This document shows, piece after piece, positions 32,780-42,760 of a stretch of 64,000 nucleotides of DNA (position 1 is the stretch's first letter; the number at the start of each line of letters is the position of its first letter). This stretch comes from Neoarius graeffei (Eukaryota > Chordata > Actinopteri > Siluriformes > Ariidae). The stretch lies in the NCBI RefSeq assembly GCF_027579695.1, contig NC_083575.1:32462382-32526381 (forward strand), in the 5' to 3' direction. A model generated the notes under the pieces. That model searched no databases and was not told the origin of the DNA. It was given only the letters and a program-made list of their open reading frames with translations. The position numbers and the translations under genes are program-made.

Positions 32780-32930
32780 CATGTTGTCGTGGCTCAGGTG
32801 GATAAGGCACCATGCCATAAATCTGGGGACCCGGGTTTGATTCCGACCTGAGGTCATTTCCTGATCCCTCCCCGTCTCTCTCCCGCTCATTTCCTGTCTC
32901 TACACTGTCCTATCCAAATAAAGGTAAAAA
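32780..32930 (+). mobile_element. Second-type tRNA-derived SINE, right palindrome arm
   Basis: Inverse copy of 32163-32310, with GGCTCAGGTGGATAAGGC, B box GGGTTTGATTCC and tail ATCCAAATAAAGGTAAAAAA. Its presence in both arms means the palindrome formed after the SINE inserted. Confidence 0.75.
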
Positions 32931-33284
32931 AAAGCCCCCCCAAAAAATTGTGATAACCTCAATTGCCTTTTTGTACTACTGTGAATGCCACTGTTCAGCA
33001 AAAAGAGAAATCTATGTTGGCAGAATGAGGAATTGAAAATTGACTTAATTAAGAATTCTTAATAAAGATAACAGTGTTATCATAGTTTGGATTATCATGG
33101 GCATACATCGTTGGCAAAACATAAAATTCTTAATGCAGATGGTTGCCTTGAAATTTCAAGTATTCTCGACTATTCTTTTTTTACAGTGTATAGTTGAAAC
33201 GAGCTGTCAATCAAAGAAAATATCAGGCCGTTTTCACCAATCACCAGTCTCCTCGCGGAAACTGCCATGTCCCTCCCATGTGAG

Positions 33285-33500
33285 GCTCGGAGTCCGTAGG
33301 CGGGCATTTTCGCAGTATTTGTCCAATAACCGTCTTGCATTTTGAGATTGAAAAGCGGAGAGCTCCCAAATGCCGTTGAAGTCCATTGAGGCTGGGAGTC
33401 CGTGAGACTCCGTGGGCGGGCGTTTTCACAGTATTTGTCCAATAATTGTCTTGCATTTTGAGATTGACAAGCACATAGCTCCCAATCCACTGAGGCTGGG
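33285..33500. repeat. About 110-bp tandem duplication
   Basis: Two consecutive units, each running GAGGCT-GGAGTCCGT, GGGCGGGC-TTTTC-CAGTATTTG, GTCTTGCATTTTGAGATTGA and AGCTCCCAA, lie inside the hAT element. A third unit starts (GAGGCTGGG) at about 33502. Confidence 0.8.
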
Positions 33501-34080
33501 CTGCATCGCGCTGTCACGAGGGGGAAAAACTCACGCACACATTAGGCGAACTGGGGAGAGTTATAAGGGAATGATTTCACACTGTAGTTGGGTTGAGCAC
33601 ATATATTTCTATGATTCTGGATCTGAAATAGCAATGTTATAAGGTCGGCTATAACATAAGCTTAGCACAATTCATCCTACACGATGTTCGCCATTTTTAG
33701 AGGAGGCTGAGCCTCCCTCATTGTCTTAGAGCAATCGCCCGTGGTGTACTGGTTAGCACTGTCGCCTCACAGCGAGAAGGTTCTGGGTTCGAGTTCATCG
33801 TTCGATGGGGGCCTTTGTGTGTGGAGTTTGCATGTTCTCCCCGTGTCTGCGTGGGTTTCCTCTTGATACTCTGATTTCTCCCACAGTCCAAAGATATGCA
33901 GGTTAGGCTAATTGGTGGCTCTAAATTGTCCATAGGTGTGAATGGTTGAGAGGAGAAAACCTCTATAATAATCCAGTTGAAGGCAATGGGAAACCACTAC
34001 TGTAATGTTCCCTAGAGACTTTAATGGTTGAAGCCATCAGAGTGGCCATGTCACTGTAGTGATATGCCAAAATGAATTGT

Positions 34081-34720
34081 GTCAAAGAACAATTCTTTAA
34101 CTCATTTAAAAACAGTTTATATGTTTGCATATAGCAGTGAGTACAGCAATATTTGTATCTTTTCAAACATTACATTACATGGTATTTAGCAGATGCTCTT
34201 ATCCAGTGCGACGTACAATGAGTGCAAAAGTCAGGTACATGAAGTGCTGAACTTCTAGACAAGAAAGTTCTAGTGCCATCTGAACAAGTGACAACAATAC
34301 CTAGTGTAATATGCTGCTGAAATACCAATACTCAAACAGCCAAGGAAACAAACCAACCATATAAAGCATAACTAAATTGAGAACTCAAAACAGCTAACCC
34401 CAGGCTAGACTGTACACAACCTGGGTTGGTCAAGAATGAAAAGCAGTTACACAGTGGGCCGGGAAGAAGGGGAGAGGGGCAGCCTGAATCTGTCTGTCTC
34501 TGTTTGTCAAATCCTTCTTCACCAATCTTGCTGCCACGGAGTCGCATTGCCAAATTGCTTCTGAATAAATGTAGTGAAAACAGATTTCACTTGCGTCTCT
34601 CTCTTTGCTTGTTTGATCGACACTTTCAGGATGTTAGAAATATTAATCCATGGTTCACGATGGTATGGTTTCTTGGATTTGGCAAACAATATTTTCTTTG
34701 TCATCATAGTATTGGAGCTG
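34081..34720. repeat. Interspersed-repeat-derived sequence
   Basis: ACATTACATTACATGGTATT, then TAGCAGATGCTCTTATCCAG at 34164-34207 is a phrase very common in teleost genomes and marks an interspersed repeat. The rest to 34720 carries no recognisable gene. Confidence 0.5.
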
Positions 34721-34731
34721 TGACATACATC

Positions 34732-35110
34732 TCATCTCATCATCTCTAGCCACTTTATCCTGTTCTACAGGGTCGCAGGCAAGCTGGAGCCTATCCCAGC
34801 TGACTACGGGCGAAAGGCGGGGTACACCCTGGACAAGTCGCCAGGTCATCACAAGGCTGACACATAGACACAGACAACCATTCACACCTATGGTCAATTT
34901 AGAGGCTGTGACATACATCTCATCTCATCTCATCTCATCATCTCTAGCCGCTTTATCCTGTTCTACAGGGTCGCAGGCAAGCTGGAGCCTATCCCAGCTG
35001 ACTACGGGTGAAAGGTGGGGTACACCCTGGACAAGTCGCCAGGTCATCACAGGGCTGACACATAGACACAGACAACCATTCACACCTATGGTCAATTTAG
35101 AGGCTGTGAC
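34732..35110 (-). mobile_element. Two tandem 5'-truncated SINEs (family A)
   Basis: Two near-identical tail halves, about 34732-34903 and 34922-35099, each run from a CTCATC run through GGGTCGCAGGCAAGCTGG to CACCTATGGTCAATTTAGAG. The sequence GCTGTGACATACAT occurs three times, before, between and after the copies, so this is either a tandem duplication of SINE plus target site or two insertions at one site. Confidence 0.85.
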
Positions 35111-35312
35111 ATACATGTCTAATATATTTCAGATATTCTCCTCTCACAGCATTTTCAAGGTCTTTTGATTTGGTGAAGTCAAGGATGTCTTCATTTGTGT
35201 ATTTTAGACTGAATTCCTCTTCTTCCACTCCTTCTGATGTTGGATGTCTAGCCCAACCTCCTTTAACAAGGTTTCTCAACATCTGCATCCAACAACTGTT
35301 TAGTTTTTTCAT
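35097..35312 (-). other. Unrecognised coding-like segment
   Basis: An open minus frame reads GGWARHPTSEGVEEEEFSLK, then YTNEDILDFTKSKDLENAV and RGEYLKYI. Composition and acidic/amphipathic pattern look like real protein rather than noise, but I do not recognise a family. It ends near the tandem SINEs and begins close to the Gypsy LTR at 35328, so it may be an exon stump or part of another transposon. Confidence 0.3.
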
Positions 35313-35639
35313 GTGAGCTTCACCAACTGTAATATGTCCCTGATGTGGGTGGAGTAAAGCAGCACGGCAGGCGAGAGATGATGTTGACTTTTATTTCCTT
35401 AATACTTTTCAGCTTTAATGTTTGTTCTAGACGCGCGCGCACACACACAGAGTTGTGTTCTGGTCTGGGAGCTCCCTTCTCTCTGCTCTCGCCCTCCTTT
35501 TCTATGTTCCACCATCACTGCAAGAAACACACCCACACACACATTAATTGACAGCAGGTGTAATGATTTGGCCACTCACTTTCCCTGACCCCACCCTCCA
35601 TTCACAAACTGATGCTTGGCTATGCCCCTGCTGCCACAT

Positions 35640-36900
35640 ACCCCCACCGCCCAACTCAGGCTGGGGAGCCATCCGGTCTGCAACGGACTCCCCCCCCGAT
35701 GGGACAGGAAGTATGCCACCACCATCTGCACCCCCGGCCTGTGGACCACCTTGAATTTAAATGGCTGGAGGGCAAGATACCAACGGGTGATCTGTGCATT
35801 GGCATGCTTCATGTGGTGGAGCCACTGGAGGGCTGTGTGGTCTGAACAGAGGGTGAAAGGGCACCCCAGCAGGTAGTATCAGAGGGCAAGGACTGCCCAC
35901 TTGATGGCCAGACACTCCTTCTCAATGGTGCTGTACTTACTTTCATGCATCGAGAGCTTGCGGCTGATGTACAGCATGGGACACTCCTCACCCTCCACCT
36001 TCTGGGACAAAACAGCCCCCAGCCCTCTGTCCGATGTGTCTGTCTGTAAAATAAAAGGGAGAGAGAACTCAGGGGAATCTAGAAGTGCCCCCCACACAGT
36101 GCAGCTTTTACCCTAGTGAAAGCCTGTTGGCACTGCTCTGTCCACTGGACTGGATCTGGTATTCCCTTTTTAGTGGGATCAGTCAGCAGGCTGGTGACAT
36201 CCAAATAATTAGGTATGAACCTACGATAGTAGTCAGCCAGCCCCAGGAACTGTCTCACCCCCTTTTTGGTCTTGGGCCTCGGGTAGGCCGCAATCACTGT
36301 AGTCTTATCAATTTGGGGACACACCTGCCCATGACCCAAGTGGAAACCCAGATACCATACTTTCACCTGCCCAATTGCACACTTTTTCGGGTTAGCTGTG
36401 AGACCTGCATGCCTCAGCAGCTCTAGGACGGCCCTAAGGTGTTCCAGGTGCCACGACCAATCGTTGCTATAAATAATAATGTTGTCGAGGTAAGCAGCAT
36501 GAGGGTGGAGGATCTTGTCCATGAGCTGCTGGAACGTAGCGGGAGCCCCAAATAATCCAAAAGGAAGTGTGACAAATTCGTGTAATCCAAATGGTGTGGA
36601 AAAATCCAGTGTTGAATAAAAATGAGCAGCGCCTACCTGATTGAGCAACTCATCAATGAGGCATTAGATATGCATCAAATTTAGACACTGCATTGACTTT
36701 CCTATAGTCCACGCAGAACTGGGCTGACCCATTGGTCTTGGGAACCAGGACCACTGGGCTTCTCCAGTCACTGTTGGACTCCTCAATTATGCTCATTTCG
36801 AGCATAGCCTTGAGTTCATCCTGAACCACCTTTTTTGTATTTGGGCAAGTGGTAAGGGTGGCTACACACTACCACTCCTGGGAGCATTTCACTGTGGTGT
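35640..36900 (-). pseudogene. Gmr1-like RT and RNase H region
   Basis: From about 36900 downward the minus strand reads LKAMLEMSIIEESNSDWRSP and CVDYRKVNAVSKFDAY. After a stop comes STLDFSTPFGLHEFVTLPFG, where the usual segment between LDL and TPFG is deleted. The catalytic box is AYLDNIII instead of YLDD. Connection motifs (GYxLGFHLG-like, RQFLGLADYYRRFIP) follow. RNase H reads [16 protein letters not shown] and [16 protein letters not shown], then RPGVQMVVAYFLSHRGG directly before the 3' LTR. No integrase follows RNase H. Confidence 0.85.
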
Positions 36901-37129
36901 TCTATGAGGTGGGTGTGGCTGGGAAGGGGCAAGAACATGTCAGAAAATTCCTTTTGCAACTTGGCAACCTCTGTGAGTTGGGCTGGTGAGAGGTGGTCTC
37001 CACAAGGGACCAGAGCAGTTAGAGATATTACTTTTTTTTACCTCCAGCCCCAGCTCCGCCTTCTCCGGAACTACCGACACCAATGCCATGGGGACCCCCT
37101 CATTCCAAAATTAACAGGTTGAGGTGGTA

Positions 37130-37755
37130 GATTTGCAGTGCCCCACCCCATCCATTTGCCTTACCTCATAGTCGACGCCCTCGACTCGCCATGTGATCTC
37201 GAAGGGCCCTTGCCACTTGGCGATTAATTTGGAGCTTGACATGGGCAATAATACGAGTGCCTTGTCTCCTGGTGTGAACTCTCTAAGGCACAGGCCCCTG
37301 TCATACAGCTGGACTTGATGTTTTTATGCCTATCACAAATTCTCCTGGGCTAAGTGTGTGAGGGTGTGGAGTTTTGCACACAGGTCATGAACGTACTGAA
37401 TTTCGTTTTTACTAGGTGAAGGTCCCTCCTTCCAGTTTTCTCATAGTACATCCAAAAAGCCATGTGGCTTACGCCTGTATAATAACTCAAATGGTGAAAA
37501 TGCCGTGGAGGCTTGTGGGACCTCTCGTACTGCAAATAACAGGGGCTCGAGCCATTTATCCCAATTACATGCATCTTTCCATACAAATTTCTGAATTAAG
37601 TTTTTGAGTGTCTGATTGAATCATTCCACTAAGCCATCTGTTTGTGGGTGATAGACACTGCTGCGGATAGATTTAATTCCCAATAACCCATACAGTTTGT
37701 GCAGTGTGCGTGACATAAATGTAGTACCTTGGCCTGTCAGGATTTATAATAATAA

Positions 37756-37804
<49 letters not shown>

Positions 37805-38330
37805 GTTCAATTTATATAGCACCTTTCTTAAAACCCAAGGTTGCTTTACAATTTTAAGGAATAAATAAATAAATAAATAAATAGATTTTTAAAAAAGTCC
37901 ACCAAATAGAGGCCAGGATGTCATTCCAATGGTGTAGCAGCCACAGTCCCACCATAAGGCGCATGAAAACAAGTCCCACACCACCAGCACAGCCGCTGCG
38001 ACGCCGCTGGCAACATCACTCGGAACACCATGCCATGGATCCACAAAACGAGCACAGAAGCACCACCATGCAGAGCTTCGGAACGTCCCAAACCTAAAAG
38101 ATTTCTTTTGGAATCCTTACCCAGGAGATAACATGGAAGAGTGCTTCCACAATACTGCGTGCTGAGATATTGGAGAGAGGCACCGCTTCCGGATATCACA
38201 TTGCATAGTCCACCAGAACTAAAATAAAGCAATATCCCCATGCTGACTGATCTAATGGCCCGACGAGATCCATATCAATTCTCTCAAAAGGGGTCTCTAT
38301 TAGAGGGAGAGTGCACAAAGGCACTTTTGG
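37130..38330 (-). pseudogene. Gmr1-like integrase, split by a repeat
   Basis: 38330-38100 reads ECQLVNP, then ERIDMDLVGPLDQSAWG (core with first catalytic Asp) up to IPKEI. The AAT-tailed repeat intervenes. 37740-37130 resumes ILTGQGTTFMS, where the second catalytic Asp of LTDQG is Gly, then YHPQTDGLVE, LEPLLFAVREVPQAST and the C-terminal QGPFEI-type region. The zinc-binding HHCC half is deleted together with the end of protease. Confidence 0.85.
37743..38095 (-). mobile_element. LINE- or SINE-like 3' fragment with (AAT)n tail
   Basis: Within integrase a 350-bp segment ends on the minus strand in AAAGGTGCTATATAAATTGA followed by TTATTA repeats (37745-37800 plus strand AAT run). This is the usual 3' end of LINE-mobilised repeats. 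The flanking AAATC-T/C-T copies may be a short target duplication. Confidence 0.6.
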
Positions 38331-38347
38331 AGTGGCTGTGGGATTTA

Positions 38348-38836
38348 CTAATTGGCATTCACCACTTGTGCTCTCCCCAGTGTCTCACCTTGCACCAGGA
38401 TTTGGTGGATTGACGTCTGATTACAGCCATAATCCACCAATATGGGATATGTATTCCCTTGCACACTTCCCGGTATATGATACGCTCCGGTCCGATCGGG
38501 GGCGGTCTTTGGCGTGTCGGGGATCCAGACCACTGCTCCCACCTCCATCGTGGAGCATTGACTCTGGAGATGTCCTGGCTCCCCGCAGTGCCAGCACACT
38601 AGCCCAGGCTTCCTCTCTGCACTGGTGTTATGGGCGTCACTCACCTGAGGGGGAGAAGACACAGACACGGAAGAGGAAGATGGGAGGACACCACAGGTGC
38701 GATGGGCTGCCTGGGGGGGAGCTGACCCATGCCTCTGCGGTGGGGGAACAGGGCGGGGAAGGGAAGGAGAGAGAAAAAGAGAAGAGGCGACATGTCCACC
38801 TGCCATCGAAACCACCGCTAGTTGGTCCTCCGCCAA
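38348..38836 (-). pseudogene. Gmr1-like zinc knuckle and protease
   Basis: A proline/serine-rich linker leads to the CCHC knuckle CWHCGEPGHLQSQC, then protease reading ILVDYGCNQTSIHQ, where the aspartic protease DSG signature has become DYG. The protease C-terminal half is missing and the frame jumps into integrase, a deletion of several hundred bases. Confidence 0.8.
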
Positions 38837-38933
38837 TTCGATGGCTTGTTCCAGTGATGCCGGGTGATGACACTTGACCCACTCTGCTGTTCCATCTGGA
38901 ACTCACACAATGGACTGTTCCAGTGTCACCAGG

Positions 38934-39539
38934 TCAATGATTTCCTCGGTGTTGCGGTCGTCCGCCCTCAGCCACTGCTGGCAGGCATCCCGGAGCGGTT
39001 GGCCGAATGCAAACGGCCGGCCAGCTGACCTCCTCCAATTTCAGCGTCCAGAAGTGCTGACAATGTTGCTCCAGGGAGCAGCCGACACACTGCAGGATGG
39101 CTCGCTTCAAGTCAGTGTATACAAGCCGGCTGTTGGCAGGGAGCTGCTGCGTGGCGAGCTGCACCTTGCCAGTTAATAGTGGAAGTAGGCGCACTGTGTG
39201 CTGCTTGACTGGCCACCCCCACGCTTCAGCCCCTTGCTCAAAGAGCACTAGAAAGGCTTCCAGATCATCGTATGGGCCCATCTTCGTGAAGGTGACCTGG
39301 GGAGGGTCTGCTGCGGTGGCAGTCGAGGACACTGCCGACACAAACAGGTGCCGGAATACCTGTCGGTCTTCCTTCTGGGCCAGCATCAAGACTTTGAAGC
39401 ATTGTTTTTGCTTCTTTTGGAGGGTGATCAGCCCTTGATGCTGGTTCTGCTGAGCGATAGCGAGGGCATGGATGAGATCGTTGAATGGAGAGAACTCCAA
39501 GTGGTGGTTCCCTTCTGTACTTCTGGGTTTTGGCATCAC
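38934..39539 (-). pseudogene. Gmr1-like gag
   Basis: The first gene after the 5' LTR. It carries the fish Gypsy gag block KMGPYDDLEAFLVLFEQ, then AEAWGWP, VRLLPLLTGKVQLATQQLPA and YTDLKRAILQ, a SCAN-like capsid dimerisation region. The C-terminal end drifts out of frame near 39010. Gag proteins assemble the retrotransposon particle. Confidence 0.8.
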
Positions 39540-39651
39540 TGTAATATGTCCCTGATGTGGGTGGAGTACAGAAGCACAGCAGGTGAGAGATGATGTTCAC
39601 ACACACACTTATTTCCTTAATATTTTCAGCTTTAATGTTTATTCTAGATGT

Positions 39652-39695
<44 letters not shown>

Positions 39696-39914
39696 GCATT
39701 CTGGTCTGGGAGCTCCTTTCTCTCTCCCCTCTCCCTCCTTTTCTATGTTCCACCATCACTGCAACAAACACACCCACACACACATTAATTGACAACAGGT
39801 GTAATGACTTGGCCACTCACCTTCCCTGACCCCACCCTCCATTCACAAACTGACACTTGGCCATGCCCCCACTGCCACACCGACTAGTGTTTGTGTACTG
39901 TATGTGAGGGAAGA

Positions 39915-40668
39915 TCATACACATGCCTCCAACATTTTCATTCTTAAGAAGAGGTGAGTCTTCAGTCTGCACTTGAAGGTGGTCAGGGAGTCAGCAGTTC
40001 TGACCTCAATGGGAAGGTCATTCCACCAACAGGGAGCCAGGACAGACAGTAGTCTTGAGTGGGCTGGGCAGGAGTGGAGAGGAGGAGGGGCTAGGCAACC
40101 AGTAATAGTGGAGCATAGGGATCTGGCTGGCATGTGGGGGTGGATCAGACTCTGGAGGTATGCTGGCCCTAACCCCTTGAGAGCCTGGTAAGCTAGCACC
40201 AATGTCTTAAATTTGATGTGAGCTGTGATAGGTAACCAGTGCACGTTGGCAAGCAGAGGGGTGACATGGGAAGAATGAGGAAGGTTGTAGACCAGGTGAG
40301 CTGCAGCATTCTGGATGAGCTGCAGGGGTCTTATGGCAGAAGCTGGAAGGCCAGCAAGGAGAGAGTTGTAGTAGTCCAAGCAGGAGAGGATTAGCACTTG
40401 GACCAGGAGCTGAGTACAGCAGGTGGTAAGAAAAGGGCAGATCCTTCGGCTGTTATAGAAGAGGAATCTACACATCCGGGTCACTGCAGTGATGTTCGCT
40501 GAGGAGGAGAGTTTGTCATTGAACACGACTCCTGCGTTCTTCGCACTGGGTGAAGGAGACCAAGACATGTCCCCCATGGAGATGGCAATGTCCAGGGGTG
40601 GAGAGGACAACAAAATGATCAAATGAACAAAATTATCAATTATAAGAATATTTGCCAGTGGCAAACAG
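39915..40668 (-). pseudogene. LINE reverse transcriptase C-terminus (CR1/L2/Rex-like)
   Basis: Reads AGVVFNDKLSSSANI, then SCLDYYNSLLAGLPASAI, LIQNAAAHLVYNLPHSSHVT, VHWLPITAHIKFKTLVLAYQ and FKCRLKTHLFLRM before the stop at 39915. The same architecture as at 22000-22266 but a different family. The Gypsy LTR begins about 36 bp after the stop; a solo LTR (40674) cuts it upstream. Confidence 0.8.
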
Positions 40669-40673
40669 TTACT

Positions 40674-41208
40674 TGTCATGCTCCGCCCCAGACATCCACT
40701 CCGGAGATTACTGATCTCTCACGCCAGCACCGATCCGGATCCAGGACAGGAATTCCTTCTTCCCTGAACTTTACTTCCTGGTTTTCACTGCTGCTTATTT
40801 AAAGGCCATTCTCAGACTCTGTTTTTGCCAGAACGTTTCGTTAGCTACTCTAGCCGTTTCTGTGGCGCTCTTGCTTCTCATGTTTTTTTTCTCTAGTTAC
40901 TTATCTTGTTCATGGTTTTTGCACTAGCGTTTTTTCTTGCTCATGGTTTTTTGCACTAAGGGTTTTTTCTTGTTCATGTTTTTTTACACTAGCATTTTTG
41001 TCTTTGCCTGTCTTATGTTTTTGTCAAGTTGTTTGTCTCTTTTTGCCCTGACTATTTTTGCCATTTGTTTATTGTCCTGTTTGTTTACCTTTTTGCCACG
41101 CCCTTTCTTCTCTAGATTAAATCATCTTATTTATTGGATTACTGTCTGTGTTCTGCTTTTGGATCCTAATTCCACCACACCTCCACCACACCTCCACCAA
41201 TCCTAACA
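40674..41208 (+). mobile_element. Solo LTR, 535 bp
   Basis: Starts TGTCATGCTCCGCC and ends CCTAACA, flanked by a perfect 5-bp duplication TTACT at 40669-40673 and 41209-41213. A TATTTAAAGGCC box near 40796 could be its TATA element and GATTAAATC near 41116 a weak polyadenylation region. Multiple CATGTTTTTT/GCACTAG repeats lie between. No internal region is attached, so it is a recombination relic. Confidence 0.85.
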
Positions 41209-41689
41209 TTACTATTACAGCTGGTAGCCAGACACACCAAAAAAGTGTCAGGTTGCAGGCACTTATGGATGTATGTGCAGGGGAGAATGGGGAACACAAT
41301 CTGGCAAACAAATCCAAAACGCTAGATGAAATCAAAGTTGAGGGACATGCAGGGGTTGATCGATCGGCAGACAGAGTAATAAGGGCTAGACTAAAGAGTA
41401 ACAAGAATGAGGCAATAACAAGGGTTGAGAACATGATAAGGCAAGCAGAATAACAAGGCTTGGTATGACAAGTAAGATACGGAATGATATTTCACATCAA
41501 GTGAATGTGGGAGAGGTGTTTATATAGTGTGGACTGATTAACTAGGAAATGAATGATAGATATAATTAATAGACAGGTGATAGAGGGTGCTATGGTTCTT
41601 GAGTGTTGTAGTTTAGACTGGCCATGTTTGTAGTCTGACTGGAAGTGGTGCTGTCTATCCCGTTACTGACAGACACCCCCCCCCCCGAG

Positions 41690-42760
41690 GAGCTCCCTTC
41701 AGGAGCTACATTCTTCCTAGGATGCCCCTCCTTCTGGGTGCGGGCTTGTTGGGGTGTTGGTTGTGAAATTCTTGAGTAAGGAGCGGGTCTAGGACGTCCT
41801 TAGCTCCTACTCAGCTTTGTTCATCTGGTCCATTGCCCTCCTAATCTACCAGGTACTCTAGCTGACCTCTTTTATGTCTAGAGTCTAGGATCCGATTGTA
41901 GTATTGGACCAGGTGGGTGGAGCACAGAAGCACGGCAGGCCAGAACTGAGTTCTCAATGAACTATTTATTGCTAGCTTTTCAGTCTTTTATCACTTCCCA
42001 GCCACACACACACACACACACAGACACACAAGTGTTCTGGTTGGGGAAAGCTCCCTTTCTCTGCTCTCCTCTCCTTTTAAAGGGCGCGGTCACTGGGGAA
42101 GACACACAAACACCGGTTAATCCCCATCAGGTGAATGATTCCACCACTTACCTTCCCTGACTCCACCCTCTATTCACAGACCGACGCTTGGCCACGTCCC
42201 CACTGCCACACTGATTTACCTGGTAGATGGGTTCTCCTTCCGGGCCAGGAGATGGGTGGTCAGGGGTGGGCATGTTCTCAGACAGGGGACCCTGAATGGA
42301 GGGTTTGAGGTAGGAGACATGGAAGGTGGGTGACAGATGACTGTGAGGTGGGAGCTTAAGTCTATAGGAAACCTCGTTGATGTGCCAGAGCACCCTGTAT
42401 AGTCTGATGTAGCATGCCTGTAATTTTCGGAATATGTTGGGTTCCCTAAGGTCCCTGGTGGACACCAATACCTGATTGCCAAGAGAGTACTCGGGGTTGT
42501 TGCTCCGATGCTTATCAGCATATTCCTTGTACTTGGCATTAACTGACATGATGTGTTGGTGAACTTCCTCCCAAATTGACTGGCTATGGGTGAACCACTC
42601 CTCCATGGCCTGTACCCATGCTGGAGAGTTGTCCTAAGGAAACAGGGGAGGTTGGTAGCCGAGTATACACTGGAAGGTTGTAAGTTGTATGGCTGAGTGC
42701 TTGAGAGAGTTTTGCGCGTATTCGGCCCATGGGATGAATCGGGCCCAGTCCCCTTCATTT
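41690..42760 (-). pseudogene. Integrase C-terminus and split chromodomain
   Basis: 42606-42216 reads YKEYADKHRSNNPEYSLGNQ, then RLYRVLWHINEVSYRLKLP and FHVSYLKP, then GEPIYQVN, the start of a chromodomain. The solo LTR intervenes. Beyond it, 41896-41700 reads RILDSRHKRGQLEYLVD, a stop, and GNGPDEQS, the rest of the chromodomain. Chromodomains target integration to marked chromatin; this one is disrupted. Confidence 0.8.
41897..42210 (-). mobile_element. Solo LTR of the Gmr1-like family in a chromodomain
   Basis: Its sequence (GTGGGTGGAGCACAGAAGCA, the GCACGGCAGGC box, GCTTGGCCACGTCCCCACTG) matches the 35328/39540 LTRs with divergence. It is flanked by CCGAT at 41892-41896 and CTGAT at 42211-42215 (4/5). 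It sits between codons of the chromodomain. Confidence 0.85.

Larger units (their letters stand above)
31923..33188. mobile_element. 1.27-kb palindromic TA-flanked element
   Basis: Begins CACTGTAAAAAAGAATAG and ends with its complement, flanked by TA on both sides (31921-31922, 33189-33190). The arms, about 31923-32490 and 32589-33188, are near-identical complements over roughly 570-600 bp, around a centre of about 100 bp. Both arms contain the same tRNA-derived SINE. This is a foldback form of a common fish CACTGTAAAAA-ended MITE. Confidence 0.9.
30942..33743. mobile_element. hAT element, 2.8 kb, carrying a palindromic insertion
   Basis: Left end CAGTGGCGGCTGG and right end CAATCGCCCGTG; a perfect 8-bp duplication GTGTACTG lies at 30934-30941 and 33744-33751. 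GGAGGCTG / GAGGCTGAGCCTCC motifs lie near both ends. Internal sequence includes the palindrome at 31923-33188 and a tandem duplication at 33285-33500. No transposase frame was recognised. Confidence 0.82.
30920..34080 (+). mobile_element. SINE (family B), split by a hAT
   Basis: The head GGCACAGTGGTGTACTG at about 30926-30941 continues after the hAT at 33744 with GTGTACTGGTTAGCACTG, B box GGGTTCGAGTTC and the shared SINE centre (ATGCAGGTTAGG). From about 33946 the tail differs from family A: GAGAGGAGAAAACCTCTATA, then GAAGCCATCAGAGTGGCC. The hAT struck the pol III A box. Confidence 0.85.
35328..39879 (-). mobile_element. Gmr1-like Gypsy LTR retrotransposon, degenerate
   Basis: LTRs at 35328-35638 and 39540-39879 start TGTAATATGTCCCTGATG and end CTGCCACA on the plus strand; they differ by indels, notably CA repeat length. 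Candidate target duplication is CCAAC/CCGAC (4/5). In minus-strand order the interior is gag, zinc knuckle and protease, integrase, reverse transcriptase, RNase H. Integrase before RT is the Gmr1 arrangement, unlike standard Gypsy. The whole is inactive: stops, deletions, and a repeat inserted in integrase at about 37743-38095. Confidence 0.88.

Noticed and set aside
38311-38877. Long plus-strand open frame of 188 codons
   Set aside because: It is antisense to the Gmr1-like protease and linker region, whose minus-strand reading has clear motifs.
39590-39829. His/Thr-rich open frames in the LTR
   Set aside because: Produced by the CA repeat inside the Gypsy LTR.
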